A stretch of DNA of 64,000 bases from Gammaproteobacteria bacterium. GTDB taxonomy: Bacteria; Pseudomonadota; Gammaproteobacteria; Enterobacterales; Alteromonadaceae. Both the position numbers and the translations under genes were made by a program. The notes beneath the pieces were generated by a model, which made no database searches, had not been told where the DNA came from, and saw only the letters and a program-made list of their open reading frames with translations. The first letter of the stretch is position 1. Each line of letters starts with the position of its first letter. Of this stretch, positions 25,999-36,998 are shown one piece after another. The stretch is taken from NCBI GenBank assembly GCA_018222985.1, contig JAAEZG010000001.1, positions 329,292 to 393,291 of the forward strand, read 5' to 3'.

Positions 25999-28386
25999 TT
26001 ACTCCCTTAGGGTTGCCCCGAACTCAGATGTTAGCATGTCAACAACCGCTGCAACGGCTGTGTTGATTTCACTGTCTTCAAGTGTGCGCTCTGGGTTTTG
26101 TAGAATTAACGATAACGCTAAGCTACGATGACCTTCAGTAACGCCAGCCCCTTGATATACATCGAATAAGTTTAGGCTAACTAAGTTATTTACGCCAATA
26201 TTTTCAATCGCCGCTAAAATTTCGCCTGCCGCAATGGTGTCTTTCACCACAATTGCTAAGTCACGACGAATTGACGGATACTTTGACACCGGCTGAGCTT
26301 GCGGTACCGCACGGCTCGAAATAGCAGCCAGTTCAAGTTCAAATACAAAGGTACGGCCGTTTAAGCCAAGTTTCTTTTCAAACTGTGGATGCACAGCACC
26401 CACATAGCCAACCCGTTTATTGCCGCGGAAAATAGCGGCTGACTGGCCTGGGTGCAACGCTGGATGCTGATCAGCCACAAAGCGAAACTCTTGCGCCGCG
26501 CCAGTCAATGCCAATATGGCTTCAACGTCGCCTTTAATATCATAAAAATCAACGGCGCGCTCACCGTCAGACCAATGCTCTGGCGCTGCTTTACCGGCCC
26601 GAACACCTGCGATCATAGGTTGTTGTACCACACCGTTTTCGGCGTTCTCGTCAGGCAAGAACCGTAACCCGGTTTCACAAAATGCAAGGCTCTGCTGTTG
26701 GCGTTTCTGGTTATGAGCCACCGCACTAATTAACCCCGGCCATAAGCTAACGCGCATTGACGACATCTCTACCGAGATTGGGAATGGCAGCGTCAATGCA
26801 GCGGTTTCGTCAAATAACAGCGCTTGGTGTTTCGGGTCAACAAAGCTGTAGGTAATTGCTTCTTGATAGCCACGATCAAGCAAGGTGCGCTTGAAGCTAG
26901 TCGCTGTAAGCTGTGCTTCCTGACGCGGAATCATACGCAGCTGTGCAGCTGGCGCCGCCGCTTGAATACGGTGGTAACCGTAAATACGCGCGACTTCTTC
27001 AATTAAGTCTTCTTCAATGCTGATATCAAAGCGGAAGGTCGGAACGGTAACCTGCCAACCTTCTGGGTTCGTTGTGACCGCAAAGCCCAAGCGTTGTAGA
27101 ATTTCTGTGACTTCGTCAGCGGCAATAGTAATACCCAAAACGCGAGCCAAACGCTCAGCACGTAAAGTAACTTGCGCGGCTTTTGGCAACGCAGCATCAT
27201 CTTTCGCTTCAACAATTGGGCCGGCTTCGCCGCCACAAATCTCTAGCAATAACGCTGTTGCGCGCTCCATAGCTGTGCGTTGTAGCTCTGGGTCGACACC
27301 GCGCTCATAACGGTGCGAGGCGTCAGTGTGCAAGCCGAAACGACGTGCACGACCAGCGATAGCGTCAGGGCTGAAAAACGCACTTTCTAAAAATACGTTG
27401 GTGGTCGCCTCTGTAACACCACTGCCCTCACCGCCGAAAATACCGGCCATGGCTAATGGCTTTTGCTCGTCGGCAATCACCAGCACGTCATTTTGTAACA
27501 CCACTTCGGTGCCATCTAGCAGCGTCAGCTTTTCGTCGGCATGGGCCATACGCACATGCACCGCACCTTGCAGCTTGTCATTGTCAAATGCATGCATTGG
27601 GTGGCCAAGCTCAAGCAGCACGTAGTTGGTAATATCAACCACAGGGTCAATGCTACGAATACCGCTACGGCGCAAGCGCTCTTGCAGCCACAGTGGCGAG
27701 TCTGCCTGCACATTAACGTTGCGCACCACACGGCCCAAATAGCGTGGGCATGCAGCTGGCGCATCAAGCACCACGGCACGTTGTTCGTCAGTTGTTGGTG
27801 CAACAGCCTCAATCACTGGCTCGGTCACTTCAATACGGTTTAACACGCCCACTTCACGGGCAATACCGCGAATACCTAAGCAGTCAGCACGGTTTGGCGT
27901 TAAATCAACATCTAAAACTACGTCGTTTAAGTCTAAATACTCACGGTAGTCCATGCCCACAGGTGCATCGGCTGGTAGTTCAATAATACCATCGTGGTCG
28001 TCGCTTAAACCCAATTCAGAGTTTGAGCACAGCATGCCGTGTGAAGGCTGGCCACGTAACTTCGCCTTTTTAATTTTAAAATCACCTGGCAACACAGCGC
28101 CAACCGTGGCAACCGCTACTTTCAGGCCTTGGCGACAGTTCGGAGCGCCACACACAATGGTGGTTGGCTCGTCGGTGCCTAAATTCACTTCGGTTACTTG
28201 CAGTTTATCGGCATCTGGGTGCTGCCAGCATTTCACCACTTCACCCACAACCACGCCTGAAAACACTTCAGCAACCGGCTCAATGCCGTCTACTTCAAGG
28301 CCTGCCATGCTTAATTGCTCTGACAATGCCACACTGTCTAATGTTGGATTAACCCAGGTACGTAACCACTGTTCACTAAATTTCAT
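25999..28386 (-). CDS. pheT: Phenylalanyl-tRNA synthetase beta subunit
   Basis: The protein has 795 residues, equal to E. coli PheT. The domain order is: a tRNA-binding EMAP-like domain (about residues 40-150, [20 protein letters not shown]), then B3/4 editing, B5 (ERGVDPELQ), and the catalytic-like fold ([12 protein letters not shown]). The C-terminal FDX-ACB anticodon-binding domain contains [14 protein letters not shown]. With PheS it forms the alpha2beta2 enzyme that charges tRNA-Phe and edits Tyr-tRNA-Phe. It lies 17 bases after pheS. No unusual features. Confidence 0.98.
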   Translation of the reverse strand: MKFSEQWLRTWVNPTLDSVALSEQLSMAGLEVDGIEPVAEVFSGVVVGEVVKCWQHPDADKLQVTEVNLGTDEPTTIVCGAPNCRQGLKVAVATVGAVLPGDFKIKKAKLRGQPSHGMLCSNSELGLSDDHDGIIELPADAPVGMDYREYLDLNDVVLDVDLTPNRADCLGIRGIAREVGVLNRIEVTEPVIEAVAPTTDEQRAVVLDAPAACPRYLGRVVRNVNVQADSPLWLQERLRRSGIRSIDPVVDITNYVLLELGHPMHAFDNDKLQGAVHVRMAHADEKLTLLDGTEVVLQNDVLVIADEQKPLAMAGIFGGEGSGVTEATTNVFLESAFFSPDAIAGRARRFGLHTDASHRYERGVDPELQRTAMERATALLLEICGGEAGPIVEAKDDAALPKAAQVTLRAERLARVLGITIAADEVTEILQRLGFAVTTNPEGWQVTVPTFRFDISIEEDLIEEVARIYGYHRIQAAAPAAQLRMIPRQEAQLTATSFKRTLLDRGYQEAITYSFVDPKHQALLFDETAALTLPFPISVEMSSMRVSLWPGLISAVAHNQKRQQQSLAFCETGLRFLPDENAENGVVQQPMIAGVRAGKAAPEHWSDGERAVDFYDIKGDVEAILALTGAAQEFRFVADQHPALHPGQSAAIFRGNKRVGYVGAVHPQFEKKLGLNGRTFVFELELAAISSRAVPQAQPVSKYPSIRRDLAIVVKDTIAAGEILAAIENIGVNNLVSLNLFDVYQGAGVTEGHRSLALSLILQNPERTLEDSEINTAVAAVVDMLTSEFGATLRE

Positions 28387-28403
28387 TTGCTTACCTGCGG
28401 CTG

Positions 28404-29396
<993 letters not shown>

Positions 29397-29453
29397 TTAT
29401 GACTCACGCGAATGATTACCAAAAGAAAGTGCTCAATCATACCGAAAAAGCAT

Positions 29454-29485
29454 AAAAAAAGGGAGCGGTTACGCTCCCTTTTTCG
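29454..29485. terminator. Terminator between rplT and pheS
   Basis: GGGAGCG (29461-29467) pairs with CGCTCCC (29472-29478) over a 4-base loop, flanked by A7 and T5. Read leftward, it ends the thrS-infC-rpmI-rplT transcript before the pheS promoter. In related bacteria this position can also act as an attenuator for pheST; no Phe-rich leader peptide is seen here. Confidence 0.9.
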
Positions 29486-29499
29486 ACATTTCAACTCGC

Positions 29500-29853
29500 T
29501 TACAGAGAGCCTTTCGCTTTCTCTACCAGCGCAGCAAAACCGTTTTGGTCGTGAACTGCGATGTCAGCAAGGATTTTACGATCGATTTCTACAGATGCTT
29601 TTTTCAAGCCATTGATAAAGCGGCTGTATGACAAACCGTTTTGACGCGCTGCAGCGTTGATACGAACAATCCACAATTGACGGAATTGACGTTTCTTCGC
29701 ACGGCGGTCACGATATGCATATTGACCAGCTTTGATAACGGCTTGCTTCGCTACGCGATAAACACGTGAACGAGCACCATAATAACCTTTCGCCTGCTTC
29801 AGGACTTTCTTGTGACGCGCACGCGCGATCACACCACGTTTTACTCGTGCCAT
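29500..29853 (-). CDS. rplT: 50S ribosomal protein L20
   Basis: This 117-residue protein begins [20 protein letters not shown], the highly conserved L20 N-terminal extension that threads into 23S r[23 protein letters not shown] and [20 protein letters not shown] follow. L20 is needed early in 50S assembly and, in E. coli, represses its own operon by binding the rpmI leader. It lies 16 bases after rpmI. Confidence 0.99.
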   Translation of the reverse strand: MARVKRGVIARARHKKVLKQAKGYYGARSRVYRVAKQAVIKAGQYAYRDRRAKKRQFRQLWIVRINAAARQNGLSYSRFINGLKKASVEIDRKILADIAVHDQNGFAALVEKAKGSL

Positions 29854-29869
29854 TTGCTATCTCCTTCCC

Positions 29870-30067
29870 TTACGCGAATGGTAACATGCGCTGAATTAAG
29901 CCAACATCGGCCTCGTGCACCATGCTCTTAGCGCGCAGGTGACGTTTCCGCTTTGAACTCTTTTTGGTCAGGATGTGACGCAAATGAGACTGTTTACATT
30001 TGTAGCCGCCTGAAGCGGTTTTCTTAAAGCGCTTTGACGCGCTCTTTCTGGATTTCATTTTCGGCAT
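29870..30067 (-). CDS. rpmI: 50S ribosomal protein L35
   Basis: This 65-residue basic protein matches L35 throughout: [20 protein letters not shown], then [19 protein letters not shown] and [11 protein letters not shown]. It is co-transcribed with infC and rplT. The 84-base gap to infC is where E. coli places the L20-binding translational operator; I cannot confirm the pseudoknot by eye. Confidence 0.99.
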   Translation of the reverse strand: MPKMKSRKSASKRFKKTASGGYKCKQSHLRHILTKKSSKRKRHLRAKSMVHEADVGLIQRMLPFA

Positions 30068-30151
30068 GAAAATTACTCCGCATTGTTAATAAAAGTGTAA
30101 CAGGGTGAGTTTGGTGTTGTTGCCAACAGCCGCCCTACTTGCAAACCACAG

Positions 30152-30694
30152 TTACTTCTTAGCAGGGGCCAGAACCATAATCATCTGGCGACCCTCAGCA
30201 CGTCTTGGGAACGATTCGCAAGTTGAGATTTCTTCTAGATCGGTTTTAATGCGCTCTAGCAATTCAATACCCAACTCTTGATGTGCCATTTCCCGGCCAC
30301 GGAAACGAATAGTGACTTTAGTTTTGTCACCTCCCTCCAGAAAGCGAGTCAGGTTGCGTAGTTTTACCTGATAATCGCCTTCGTCAGTTCCAGGACGGAA
30401 TTTAACTTCCTTCACCTGGATCTGTTTCTGGTTTTTCTTTTGCTCTTTCGCGTTCTTAGCTTTCTCGTAGAGGAACTTGCCATAATCCATCAGACGACAA
30501 ACCGGTGGCTCCGCATTCGGACTAATTTCCACCAGATCAACACCAGCCTCTTCGGCTGCAGTAAGAGCTTCTTGAATACCTACGACGCCAATCTGTTCAC
30601 CTTCGACACCAATGAGTCGTACTTCATTGACGCGAATTTCTTCGTTGATCCGATTTTTGTCACCAGCTTTCTGAGTTCTTTTTCCGCCTTTAAT
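30152..30694 (-). CDS. infC: Translation initiation factor IF-3 (AUU start codon)
   Basis: The protein has 180 residues when read from the ATT at 30692-30694, which follows GGAGGAATGACCC. The sequence after it, [19 protein letters not shown], is the standard IF-3 N terminus, so an internal ATG would remove about 54 real residues. Then come [34 protein letters not shown] and the C-terminal domain with [16 protein letters not shown]-3 proofreads initiator tRNA and start codons. It discriminates against AUU, which gives the known autorepression. It lies between thrS and rpmI in the normal order. Confidence 0.97.
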   Translation of the reverse strand: MKGGKRTQKAGDKNRINEEIRVNEVRLIGVEGEQIGVVGIQEALTAAEEAGVDLVEISPNAEPPVCRLMDYGKFLYEKAKNAKEQKKNQKQIQVKEVKFRPGTDEGDYQVKLRNLTRFLEGGDKTKVTIRFRGREMAHQELGIELLERIKTDLEEISTCESFPRRAEGRQMIMVLAPAKK

Positions 30695-30713
30695 GGGTCA
30701 TTCCTCCAATCAA

Positions 30714-32630
30714 TTAACTAATCTTGCGGCTGTTTACTTCGTCGGTAAGCTCAGTGATAAATTGCTGTAGCCCTTTAACACCGTGGTCTTCACCGCGACG
30801 AGTACGCACCGCAACCGCTTGGTTTTCGACTTCTTTGTCGCCAACAACAAGCAAGTATGGTACACGTTTTAGAGTGTGCTCGCGAATTTTAAAGCCTATT
30901 TTCTCATTTCTCAAGTCAGCAATGGCTCTAAATCCAAGTTTATTCAATTCTTTTACCGTTTGAATGGCATAATCGCGCTGATTATCGGTAATATTCATCA
31001 CCACAACCTGCGTTGGCGCCAACCACGTTGGGAAATAACCCGCGTACTCTTCAATAATGATTCCCATAAAGCGCTCAAGTGAGCCCAAAATAGCCCGGTG
31101 AATCATGACTGGGGTGTGACGCTCATTATCTTCGCCTACATAAGTAGCACCTAAGCGGCCCGGTAAAGCAAAATCAAGCTGTACGGTACCGCACTGCCAT
31201 GCACGGCCTAAGCAGTCATGCAGCGTAAATTCAATTTTCGGACCATAAAACGCGCCTTCGCCCGGTAAATATTCAAATTCAATACCGTTATTTTTCAACG
31301 CATCGGCCAACGCTTGCTCGGCGTGATCCCACGTAGCATCGTCGCCCAAGCGCTTTTCTGGACGGGTTGATAATTTCACCACAATGTCATCGAAACCGAA
31401 GGTTTTATAGGTTTCGTACACCATTTTGATACAACCGCTTACTTCTTCTTGTACTTGCGCGTCGGTACAGAAAATGTGTGCGTCGTCTTGAGTGAAGCCA
31501 CGAACGCGCATTAAGCCGTGCAACGCACCTGAAGGTTCATTCCGGTGGCACGAACCAAATTCAGCCATACGCAGCGGCAAATCGCGGTACGATTTCAAAC
31601 CTTGATTAAAGATTTGCACGTGCCCTGGGCAGTTCATTGGTTTAATGGCGTATTCACGATTTTCAGACGCTGTTGTGAACATGAGGTCTGAGAATTTTTC
31701 CCAGTGACCAGAACGCTCCCACAACACACGGTCCATCATCAGTGGGCCTTTCACTTCCTGATACTGGTACTCGCGTAGTTTTTCACGAATAAAGCGCTCA
31801 AGCTCTAAGAACACCGTCCAACCATTGTTGTGCCAGAACACCATGCCTGGCGCTTCTTCTTGCCAATGGAATAAGTCTTGGGTTTTACCAATTTTACGGT
31901 GGTCACGCTTCTCGGCTTCTTCTAAGCGCTGCAAGTAAGCTTTTAGTTGCTTCTTGTCAGCCCATGCGGTGCCATAAACACGCTGCAACATTTTGTTGTC
32001 AGACTTACCACGCCAATAGGCGCCCGCTACTTTCATAATTTTGAAGTGCTGGCAAAAGCGCATGTTCGGTACGTGCGGGCCACGACACATGTCAATGTAT
32101 TCTTCATGGTGATACAAGCCCGGACGGTCGTCACGGCTAATGTCGTCGTCTAAAATTTCAACTTTGTACGGTTCATGGCGGCTCACGAAGGTTTCGCGAG
32201 CTTCGGCCCAGCTGACCTTCTTTTTCACCACGTTATATTCGGTTTTTGCCAACTCAAGCATACGCTTTTCAAGCGCTTGCAAGTCATCTGCAGTTAACGT
32301 GTGCTCCATATCCACATCGTAATAGAAACCGTTGTCGATAACCGGACCAATCGCCATTTTTACGTCTGGGAACATTTGCTTCAGCGCATGGCCAAGCAAG
32401 TGCGCACAACTGTGACGAATAATGTGTACACCGTCGTCATCTTTAGGCGTAATGATCTGAACCGAGGCGTCTTCGGTAATTAAGTCACAAGCGTCTGCTA
32501 GCTCGCCGTTAATACGCCCAGCAACCGTGGCTTTGGCTAAACCAGGGCCAATATCTTGAGCAACGTCGAGAATAGAAACAGGCTTGTCGAAACTACGTTT
32601 ACTTCCGTCGGGGAGTGTTACTACAGGCAT
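30714..32630 (-). CDS. thrS: Threonyl-tRNA synthetase
   Basis: The protein has 638 residues from the ATG at 32630 ([20 protein letters not shown]); the site AAGGAC lies upstream. It has an N-terminal TGS domain and an editing domain with [20 protein letters not shown] and CRGPHVPN (zinc/His motif). The class II core follows, with [17 protein letters not shown], the Cys of [32 protein letters not shown] and [14 protein letters not shown], and then the C-terminal anticodon-binding domain. It charges tRNA-Thr and clears Ser-tRNA-Thr. It heads the thrS-infC-rpmI-rplT operon. Confidence 0.98.
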   Translation of the reverse strand: MPVVTLPDGSKRSFDKPVSILDVAQDIGPGLAKATVAGRINGELADACDLITEDASVQIITPKDDDGVHIIRHSCAHLLGHALKQMFPDVKMAIGPVIDNGFYYDVDMEHTLTADDLQALEKRMLELAKTEYNVVKKKVSWAEARETFVSRHEPYKVEILDDDISRDDRPGLYHHEEYIDMCRGPHVPNMRFCQHFKIMKVAGAYWRGKSDNKMLQRVYGTAWADKKQLKAYLQRLEEAEKRDHRKIGKTQDLFHWQEEAPGMVFWHNNGWTVFLELERFIREKLREYQYQEVKGPLMMDRVLWERSGHWEKFSDLMFTTASENREYAIKPMNCPGHVQIFNQGLKSYRDLPLRMAEFGSCHRNEPSGALHGLMRVRGFTQDDAHIFCTDAQVQEEVSGCIKMVYETYKTFGFDDIVVKLSTRPEKRLGDDATWDHAEQALADALKNNGIEFEYLPGEGAFYGPKIEFTLHDCLGRAWQCGTVQLDFALPGRLGATYVGEDNERHTPVMIHRAILGSLERFMGIIIEEYAGYFPTWLAPTQVVVMNITDNQRDYAIQTVKELNKLGFRAIADLRNEKIGFKIREHTLKRVPYLLVVGDKEVENQAVAVRTRRGEDHGVKGLQQFITELTDEVNSRKIS

Positions 32631-32702
32631 TTTTTTGTCCTTTTTACAGTGGTGGCACCTACCAAGTGTCACTTGTTATTTTGAAAGGCCACACTATAGC
32701 GT

Positions 32703-33620
32703 ATGATGCCCGCCATGGAAACCCTAACAACCACATTCATCGGGCCTTTGGCCGCACTTACCGCTGCGCTTTTTTGGGCGCTGGCAACCTTATTGTATAG
32801 CCAAGCTGGTAGCTATTTATCAGCAGCTCAATTGAACCTCGTGAAAGGCATTGTCGCGTGTCCATTGCTGCTGCTGGCCGGTTGGTTTACGGGGCAGCTA
32901 TTGCAGCTAGAAGGCAACCTCGCCACCTACCTACTTTTGGCCAGTGGCGTTATTGGCATTACCCTTGGCGACACACTCTACTTTGCCGCGCTGCGTCGTT
33001 TAGGCCCCTGGCACACCATGTTACTGGAATATTTAGCCCCGCCATTCGCAGCGTTATTGGCCTGGATACTACTTGCACAAGGTATGCGTTGGTTTGAAGT
33101 GGCCGCAGCCTTGGTCATTATTGCCGGTATTTTTGTGGTGATTAGTGAAAAACCCCGTGCCGCTGAGCGGGTACAGCTGAGTGTTAGTGGCATTGCTGCT
33201 GGTATTGGCGCGGCATTGTGCCAAGCCTTGGGATTAGTGATGTCATTTCATGCCTTGCAAGAATTCGACATGAACCCGCTGAATGCGGCCCTATTGCGTT
33301 TACTCGCTGGCACCCTGGCATTAACTATCGCACTGGTTGTACTCAAACCTAGCTTAATCAAATCAACGCGCGCAGCACTGCGTCACACGTCAATTCCTTG
33401 GCTGCTCACGGCCATTGTCATGGGAACCTTTTTGGCCATATGGCTGCAGCAAACGGCCATTGCCTATATCAACCCAGGCCTTGCACAAACGCTGCTCGCT
33501 ACGGCACCGCTGTGGTTAATTCCCATTCAATGGTTGCGTGGCCAACCGCTTTCAGCGCGCAGCATTATCGGTGCCTTTATTGCGGTTAGCGGCATCGCGC
33601 TGTTATTTGGAATTCAATAA
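32703..33620 (+). CDS. EamA/DMT-family transporter
   Basis: This 305-residue inner-membrane protein has ten hydrophobic segments in two EamA repeats (about residues 10-145 and 160-300). The drug/metabolite exporter features are visible: LAALTAALFWALATLLYSQ at the start and GDTLYFAALRRLGPWHTM after helix 4. The second half mirrors this with TAIVMGTFLAIWLQQTAI and ATAPLWLIPIQWL. Such proteins export amino acids or nucleosides, among other solutes; nothing here shows the substrate. Translation could start at 32703 or at the ATG at 32715. It diverges from thrS with a 72-base shared promoter region. Confidence 0.88.
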   Translation: MMPAMETLTTTFIGPLAALTAALFWALATLLYSQAGSYLSAAQLNLVKGIVACPLLLLAGWFTGQLLQLEGNLATYLLLASGVIGITLGDTLYFAALRRLGPWHTMLLEYLAPPFAALLAWILLAQGMRWFEVAAALVIIAGIFVVISEKPRAAERVQLSVSGIAAGIGAALCQALGLVMSFHALQEFDMNPLNAALLRLLAGTLALTIALVVLKPSLIKSTRAALRHTSIPWLLTAIVMGTFLAIWLQQTAIAYINPGLAQTLLATAPLWLIPIQWLRGQPLSARSIIGAFIAVSGIALLFGIQ

Positions 33621-33727
33621 GTTAGCTGCTGGGGCGAATTAAACCGTTAAATTCAGGTGAACCAACAGGCAAAAATTTGAATCTAAGCCATACTAAAAGT
33701 AGTTACAGACAAAGCTTGGAGGTTTTC

Positions 33728-33937
33728 ATGAATGCCGACAAACTGTACGACGCCGGCTTACGCTGCCCACATTGCGGGCACCACATTCACGTGAGTATTG
33801 ACGCATCAGCAGGTGATCAAGACTACCAAGACGAATGCCGAGCCTGTGGTGCCGACATTCATCTGTTAGTCAAATTAGATCAAGTTAATGACAAGATATT
33901 TGTTCGCGTCGCGAGCGACGACGAGAACTTTTATTAA
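33728..33937 (+). CDS. CPXCG-motif cysteine-rich small zinc-ribbon protein
   Basis: This 69-residue protein has two zinc-binding pairs, CPHCGHHIHVSID and ECRACGADIHLLVKL, defining the CPXCG Cys-rich family. The start at 33728 follows TTGGAGG. An acidic C terminus (RVASDDENFY) is typical of the family. Its function is unknown; the ribbon suggests nucleic-acid or protein binding. Its last bases overlap the convergent riboflavin synthase gene by 4 bases. Confidence 0.88.
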   Translation: MNADKLYDAGLRCPHCGHHIHVSIDASAGDQDYQDECRACGADIHLLVKLDQVNDKIFVRVASDDENFY

Positions 33938-34530
33938 CGTTGCGCAAGCACGCGTTCAACCGTTTCCACAATGGTCATGGTTTGCTGATCGAACTCTAAG
34001 TTCACCACATCAGCCGTCTCAATGTTGGTTAAACGCAGGGTTTCAGGAATTAAATGTAAGCTAAAACGGTTACTTTCTACGTGCCCCACCGTCAAACTGG
34101 CGCCATTCACACTAATAAATCCTTTGGCGAGTACATAGGCTTTGAACCGCTCTGGAAACTCAATCCATAAGGCCAAATTGTCAGCACTGCGCTCTCGCTT
34201 TACCACCGAACCTGTACAGTGAATATGACCCGACACATAGTGCCCGCCCATTTCATCGCCCACTTTGAGCGAACGTTCAAAGTTCACGTTATCACCTGTG
34301 GCTAATGCACCAAGGTTGGTTAAGCGTAGCGTTTCGTCAATAATGTCAAAACTAACCGTATCAGCCGTAAAAGCCACCACGGTTAAACAGCAACCGTTTA
34401 TCGCAATACTTGCGCCTAACGCCACGTGCTGCAAATATTCAGGCGCAACCTGCACGGTTAATTGACGAAATTGCTCGCGATCATTCAATTGGGCAACGCG
34501 CGCTTGGGTTTGTACAATACCTGTGAACAT
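33934..34530 (-). CDS. ribC: Riboflavin synthase (alpha chain)
   Basis: The protein has 198 residues. It begins MFTGIVQTQARVAQL and shows the two homologous lumazine-binding barrels: SIAINGCCLTVV with LRLTNLG near residues 40-80, and FISVNGASLTVGHVE with LRLTNIE near 135-175. GDEMGGHYVSGHIHCTGSV joins them. The enzyme dismutates two 6,7-dimethyl-8-ribityllumazine molecules to riboflavin. The gene stands alone here, away from other rib genes, and no FMN riboswitch is seen in the short space upstream. Confidence 0.96.
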   Translation of the reverse strand: MFTGIVQTQARVAQLNDREQFRQLTVQVAPEYLQHVALGASIAINGCCLTVVAFTADTVSFDIIDETLRLTNLGALATGDNVNFERSLKVGDEMGGHYVSGHIHCTGSVVKRERSADNLALWIEFPERFKAYVLAKGFISVNGASLTVGHVESNRFSLHLIPETLRLTNIETADVVNLEFDQQTMTIVETVERVLAQR

Positions 34531-34572
34531 GATGTCTCTTTATGTTGGGGCTTTTCAGTGGCAAAACTTTCA

Positions 34573-35628
34573 ATGGGAAAAATTGTAACGTTAAACGCTA
34601 GGTTTGACCATAGCTGTGCAGTGCTCAGGCAACGCTTGGCGCTGTGCTGCGTGGCACTCGTTATGCTCAGTGCCTGCAGCCCTGCCCCAGAAGGTTTAAG
34701 ACACCTGCATGACTATCAACAACGCGTGGCCAACACGCTAAACCAACCCGCAGTTAATTATCAACCAGTGCCTCGCATTCAGCCCCCAAGCGCGCGTGAC
34801 TTGCGCTTGCCAATTGCGCGGCTAAAAATCTCATTACTTGACGCCATGCGCCTAGATGCCTGTGCCGCGGGGCCATTGATTGCTGAACGCAACAGCTCGT
34901 TAGGGCGCCTGCAACATGGCGTACTACGATATTTTTATGACCGCCAATTAGTCGAAGCTTTACAGCTATGTGCGGAGCAATTGCAAAGCGAAAGCCCAGA
35001 GTTAGCGCAGCGCATTCAACAACAAGCCGAGGCAAAACGTAAGCTTATGCCCCAGCTGCGCACCCAAGCGATCACTCAAGACAACGCCATACGCAATTTG
35101 ATTAGCATGGCTGACAGGCCGCTTGCCAAGCCCGACAGCAATACTCTGGCGCCACTATTTAGTGCCATGAATACCCTGTTACAGGTTCTCGATGATCAAG
35201 CCCCATTACCCACCGAGCGTGAATTAGTCGCAGCGCTCGAACGCTTAGATAAAGACGCCTACATTGGTCAGCTATGGCGTGCATTACACGATAACCATGC
35301 CTACCTGCAGCAACTTGAGCCACTGGTACGCAACCTTAGCCAAAGTGCTGGATGTTTATCGGCAGGTGTGCCCAAACGCGCTCAGGTGTTGCGACAGGTG
35401 TTTATCGCGCGCTTTAGCGGGCCGGTACAGCGCCATCTGAATGCATTAACCTACCAGGCTCAGCAACTTGAGCCCTATATTTATGCATTAAACACGCCGT
35501 TTGCCCCGTGGCAATCGCATTTGCGACATATTGTCGCACTCGATGATCACGTAAAAACAGCAACGCGTACTCATGTTAAGTATTGGCAACAGTTTTTCAG
35601 CGATTGCGAGTTCACGCCCGGCGCTTGA
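34573..35628 (+). CDS. DUF3080 family lipoprotein
   Basis: The protein has about 351 residues from the ATG at 34573. It has a lipoprotein signal (LCCVALVMLSAC, lipobox Cys) and a long helical body with LHDYQQRVANTLN, LDAMRLDACAAGPLIAERNS and LGRLQHGVLRYFYDR. It ends in HVKYWQQFFSDCEF, a DUF3080-like tail. It is probably anchored in the outer membrane. No function is known for the family. The start is uncertain: several in-frame codons lie upstream, inside the riboflavin synthase promoter, and none has a strong ribosome site. Confidence 0.78.
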   Translation: MGKIVTLNARFDHSCAVLRQRLALCCVALVMLSACSPAPEGLRHLHDYQQRVANTLNQPAVNYQPVPRIQPPSARDLRLPIARLKISLLDAMRLDACAAGPLIAERNSSLGRLQHGVLRYFYDRQLVEALQLCAEQLQSESPELAQRIQQQAEAKRKLMPQLRTQAITQDNAIRNLISMADRPLAKPDSNTLAPLFSAMNTLLQVLDDQAPLPTERELVAALERLDKDAYIGQLWRALHDNHAYLQQLEPLVRNLSQSAGCLSAGVPKRAQVLRQVFIARFSGPVQRHLNALTYQAQQLEPYIYALNTPFAPWQSHLRHIVALDDHVKTATRTHVKYWQQFFSDCEFTPGA

Positions 35629-35687
35629 TTTAGGTCAGTTATGCGCAACTGCTCAAGCAATTGGCACTTGGCTAAAGAAACAATTAA

Positions 35688-35717
35688 TGATAATTTATTG
35701 ATAATAATTCTCATTTG
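35688..35717 (+). promoter_or_regulatory. Fur-box-like site
   Basis: The AT-rich stretch has two GATAAT units (beginning at 35690 and 35700) and then ATTCTCATTT. The segment GATAATAATTCTCATTT agrees with most positions of the 19-bp Fur consensus. It lies 30-50 bases before the small exported protein gene, where a Fur repressor would block transcription. No experimental basis. Confidence 0.5.
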
Positions 35718-35743
35718 TAAAAGTAACTCTTTTGGAGACCTCT

Positions 35744-36121
35744 ATGAAAAAGCTATCTGTTATTTCTGCTGCCCTTGCCTTAGTTTTAGTTGCCGCACCT
35801 GCACTGGCTAGCGACGAGAAGCGCCCTGACCATTTCAAAGGCAAAAAGTCTGAAACGCTTCAGCAAGCGCTTGATAACATGCGTGAATACAACAAAAAAC
35901 TTGAAGAGCTTATGCATGGCGAATTAACTCCACAAAAAATGGCTGAAATTCACCAGCTCACCTACACCCTCGAAGAAGCCTTGCAAAAACTTGACGACGA
36001 AGTTGATAACTTGCAAGAAGTACTTGAAGAAGTGCACTTAGGCTCTGAGCACATGGATTTTGGCAAAGTGAAGTCAAACGGGAAGAAATACCTCGAGAAT
36101 TCTGGCAAAATCGTTAAATAA
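35744..36121 (+). CDS. Small exported helical protein (DUF6746-like)
   Basis: This 125-residue protein has a signal peptide (SVISAALALVLVAAPALAS) followed by a charged helical domain. Recognisable blocks are KRPDHFKGKKSETLQQAL, MREYNKKLEELMHGELTP and MAEIHQLTYTLEEALQKL. It matches my memory of DUF6746 proteins from marine gammaproteobacteria. The start at 35744 has GGAG upstream and begins at the signal peptide. A Fur-like box precedes it, so it may be induced under iron limitation. No cofactor motif is seen. Confidence 0.72.
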   Translation: MKKLSVISAALALVLVAAPALASDEKRPDHFKGKKSETLQQALDNMREYNKKLEELMHGELTPQKMAEIHQLTYTLEEALQKLDDEVDNLQEVLEEVHLGSEHMDFGKVKSNGKKYLENSGKIVK

Positions 36122-36143
36122 ATCGATTAAACCAGAGGAACAC

Positions 36144-36980
36144 ATGAGCTTTACAAGTACCGAAAACTACATCGTGGCCGACGACCTCGGCCTCGCTGTT
36201 AACGCCGCAGTAACCCTTGAAAAGCCCCTGTTACTTAAGGGCGAGCCCGGCACCGGCAAAACCCGTTTAGCCGAAGAGCTCGCCGCTTCACTTGGCGTGC
36301 CGCTTATTCGTTGGCAAATTAAGTCAACCACCAAGGCTCAACAAGGCTTGTACGAATATGACGCGGTGTCGCGCTTACGTGACAGCCAGCTAGGCAGCGA
36401 CAAAGTTCACGATATTGCCAACTACATTAAACCTGGCAAGCTATGGCAAGCGTTTACCGCGCCCGAGCGTCCGGTATTGCTGATTGATGAAATAGATAAA
36501 GCCGACATTGAGTTCCCAAATGACTTGCTGCACGAGCTTGATCAAATGGAGTTTCATGTTTACGAAACCGGTGAGCAAGTACGCGCCGAGCACCGCCCTA
36601 TTGTCATCATTACCTCAAATAATGAAAAAGAACTACCTGACGCATTTCTGCGCCGCTGTTTTTTCCACTACATTAAGTTTCCAGATGCCGACACCTTGGC
36701 GCAAATTGTGCAGGTGCACTACCCGGATATTCGCAAAAACCTACTTACGACGGCGCTCGAAGTGTTCTTTGACCTGCGCGCGGTACCGAATTTAAAGAAA
36801 AAGCCCTCTACTTCAGAGCTTATCGACTGGTTAAAGCTACTTTTGGCCGAAGACATTGCACCGGCTGAGCTGCAGAAAACCGATGGCCTGATGCCTATGT
36901 TTGGGGCTTTATTAAAAAATGAACAAGACGTGCAGCTGGTTGAAAAACTGGCGTTTATGTCACGTCGAAAAACGTCTTAA
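36144..36980 (+). CDS. MoxR-type AAA+ ATPase
   Basis: The protein has 278 residues. Walker A is LKGEPGTGKTRLAEEL near residue 31-46, Walker B VLLIDEIDKAD near 112-122, sensor 1 IVIITSNNEKELPDAFLRR, and an arginine-finger helix follows. It belongs to the MoxR group, which partners with von Willebrand A proteins to insert metals or fold partners. Exactly such a VWA gene follows 18 bases later. The target complex is unknown. It is preceded by GAGGAA at a good distance. Confidence 0.93.
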   Translation: MSFTSTENYIVADDLGLAVNAAVTLEKPLLLKGEPGTGKTRLAEELAASLGVPLIRWQIKSTTKAQQGLYEYDAVSRLRDSQLGSDKVHDIANYIKPGKLWQAFTAPERPVLLIDEIDKADIEFPNDLLHELDQMEFHVYETGEQVRAEHRPIVIITSNNEKELPDAFLRRCFFHYIKFPDADTLAQIVQVHYPDIRKNLLTTALEVFFDLRAVPNLKKKPSTSELIDWLKLLLAEDIAPAELQKTDGLMPMFGALLKNEQDVQLVEKLAFMSRRKTS

Positions 36981-36998
36981 TTGATGTTTTAACCAATT

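Noticed and set aside
34531..34572. FMN riboswitch before riboflavin synthase
   Set aside because: The upstream space is too short and none of the conserved RFN element helices could be seen.
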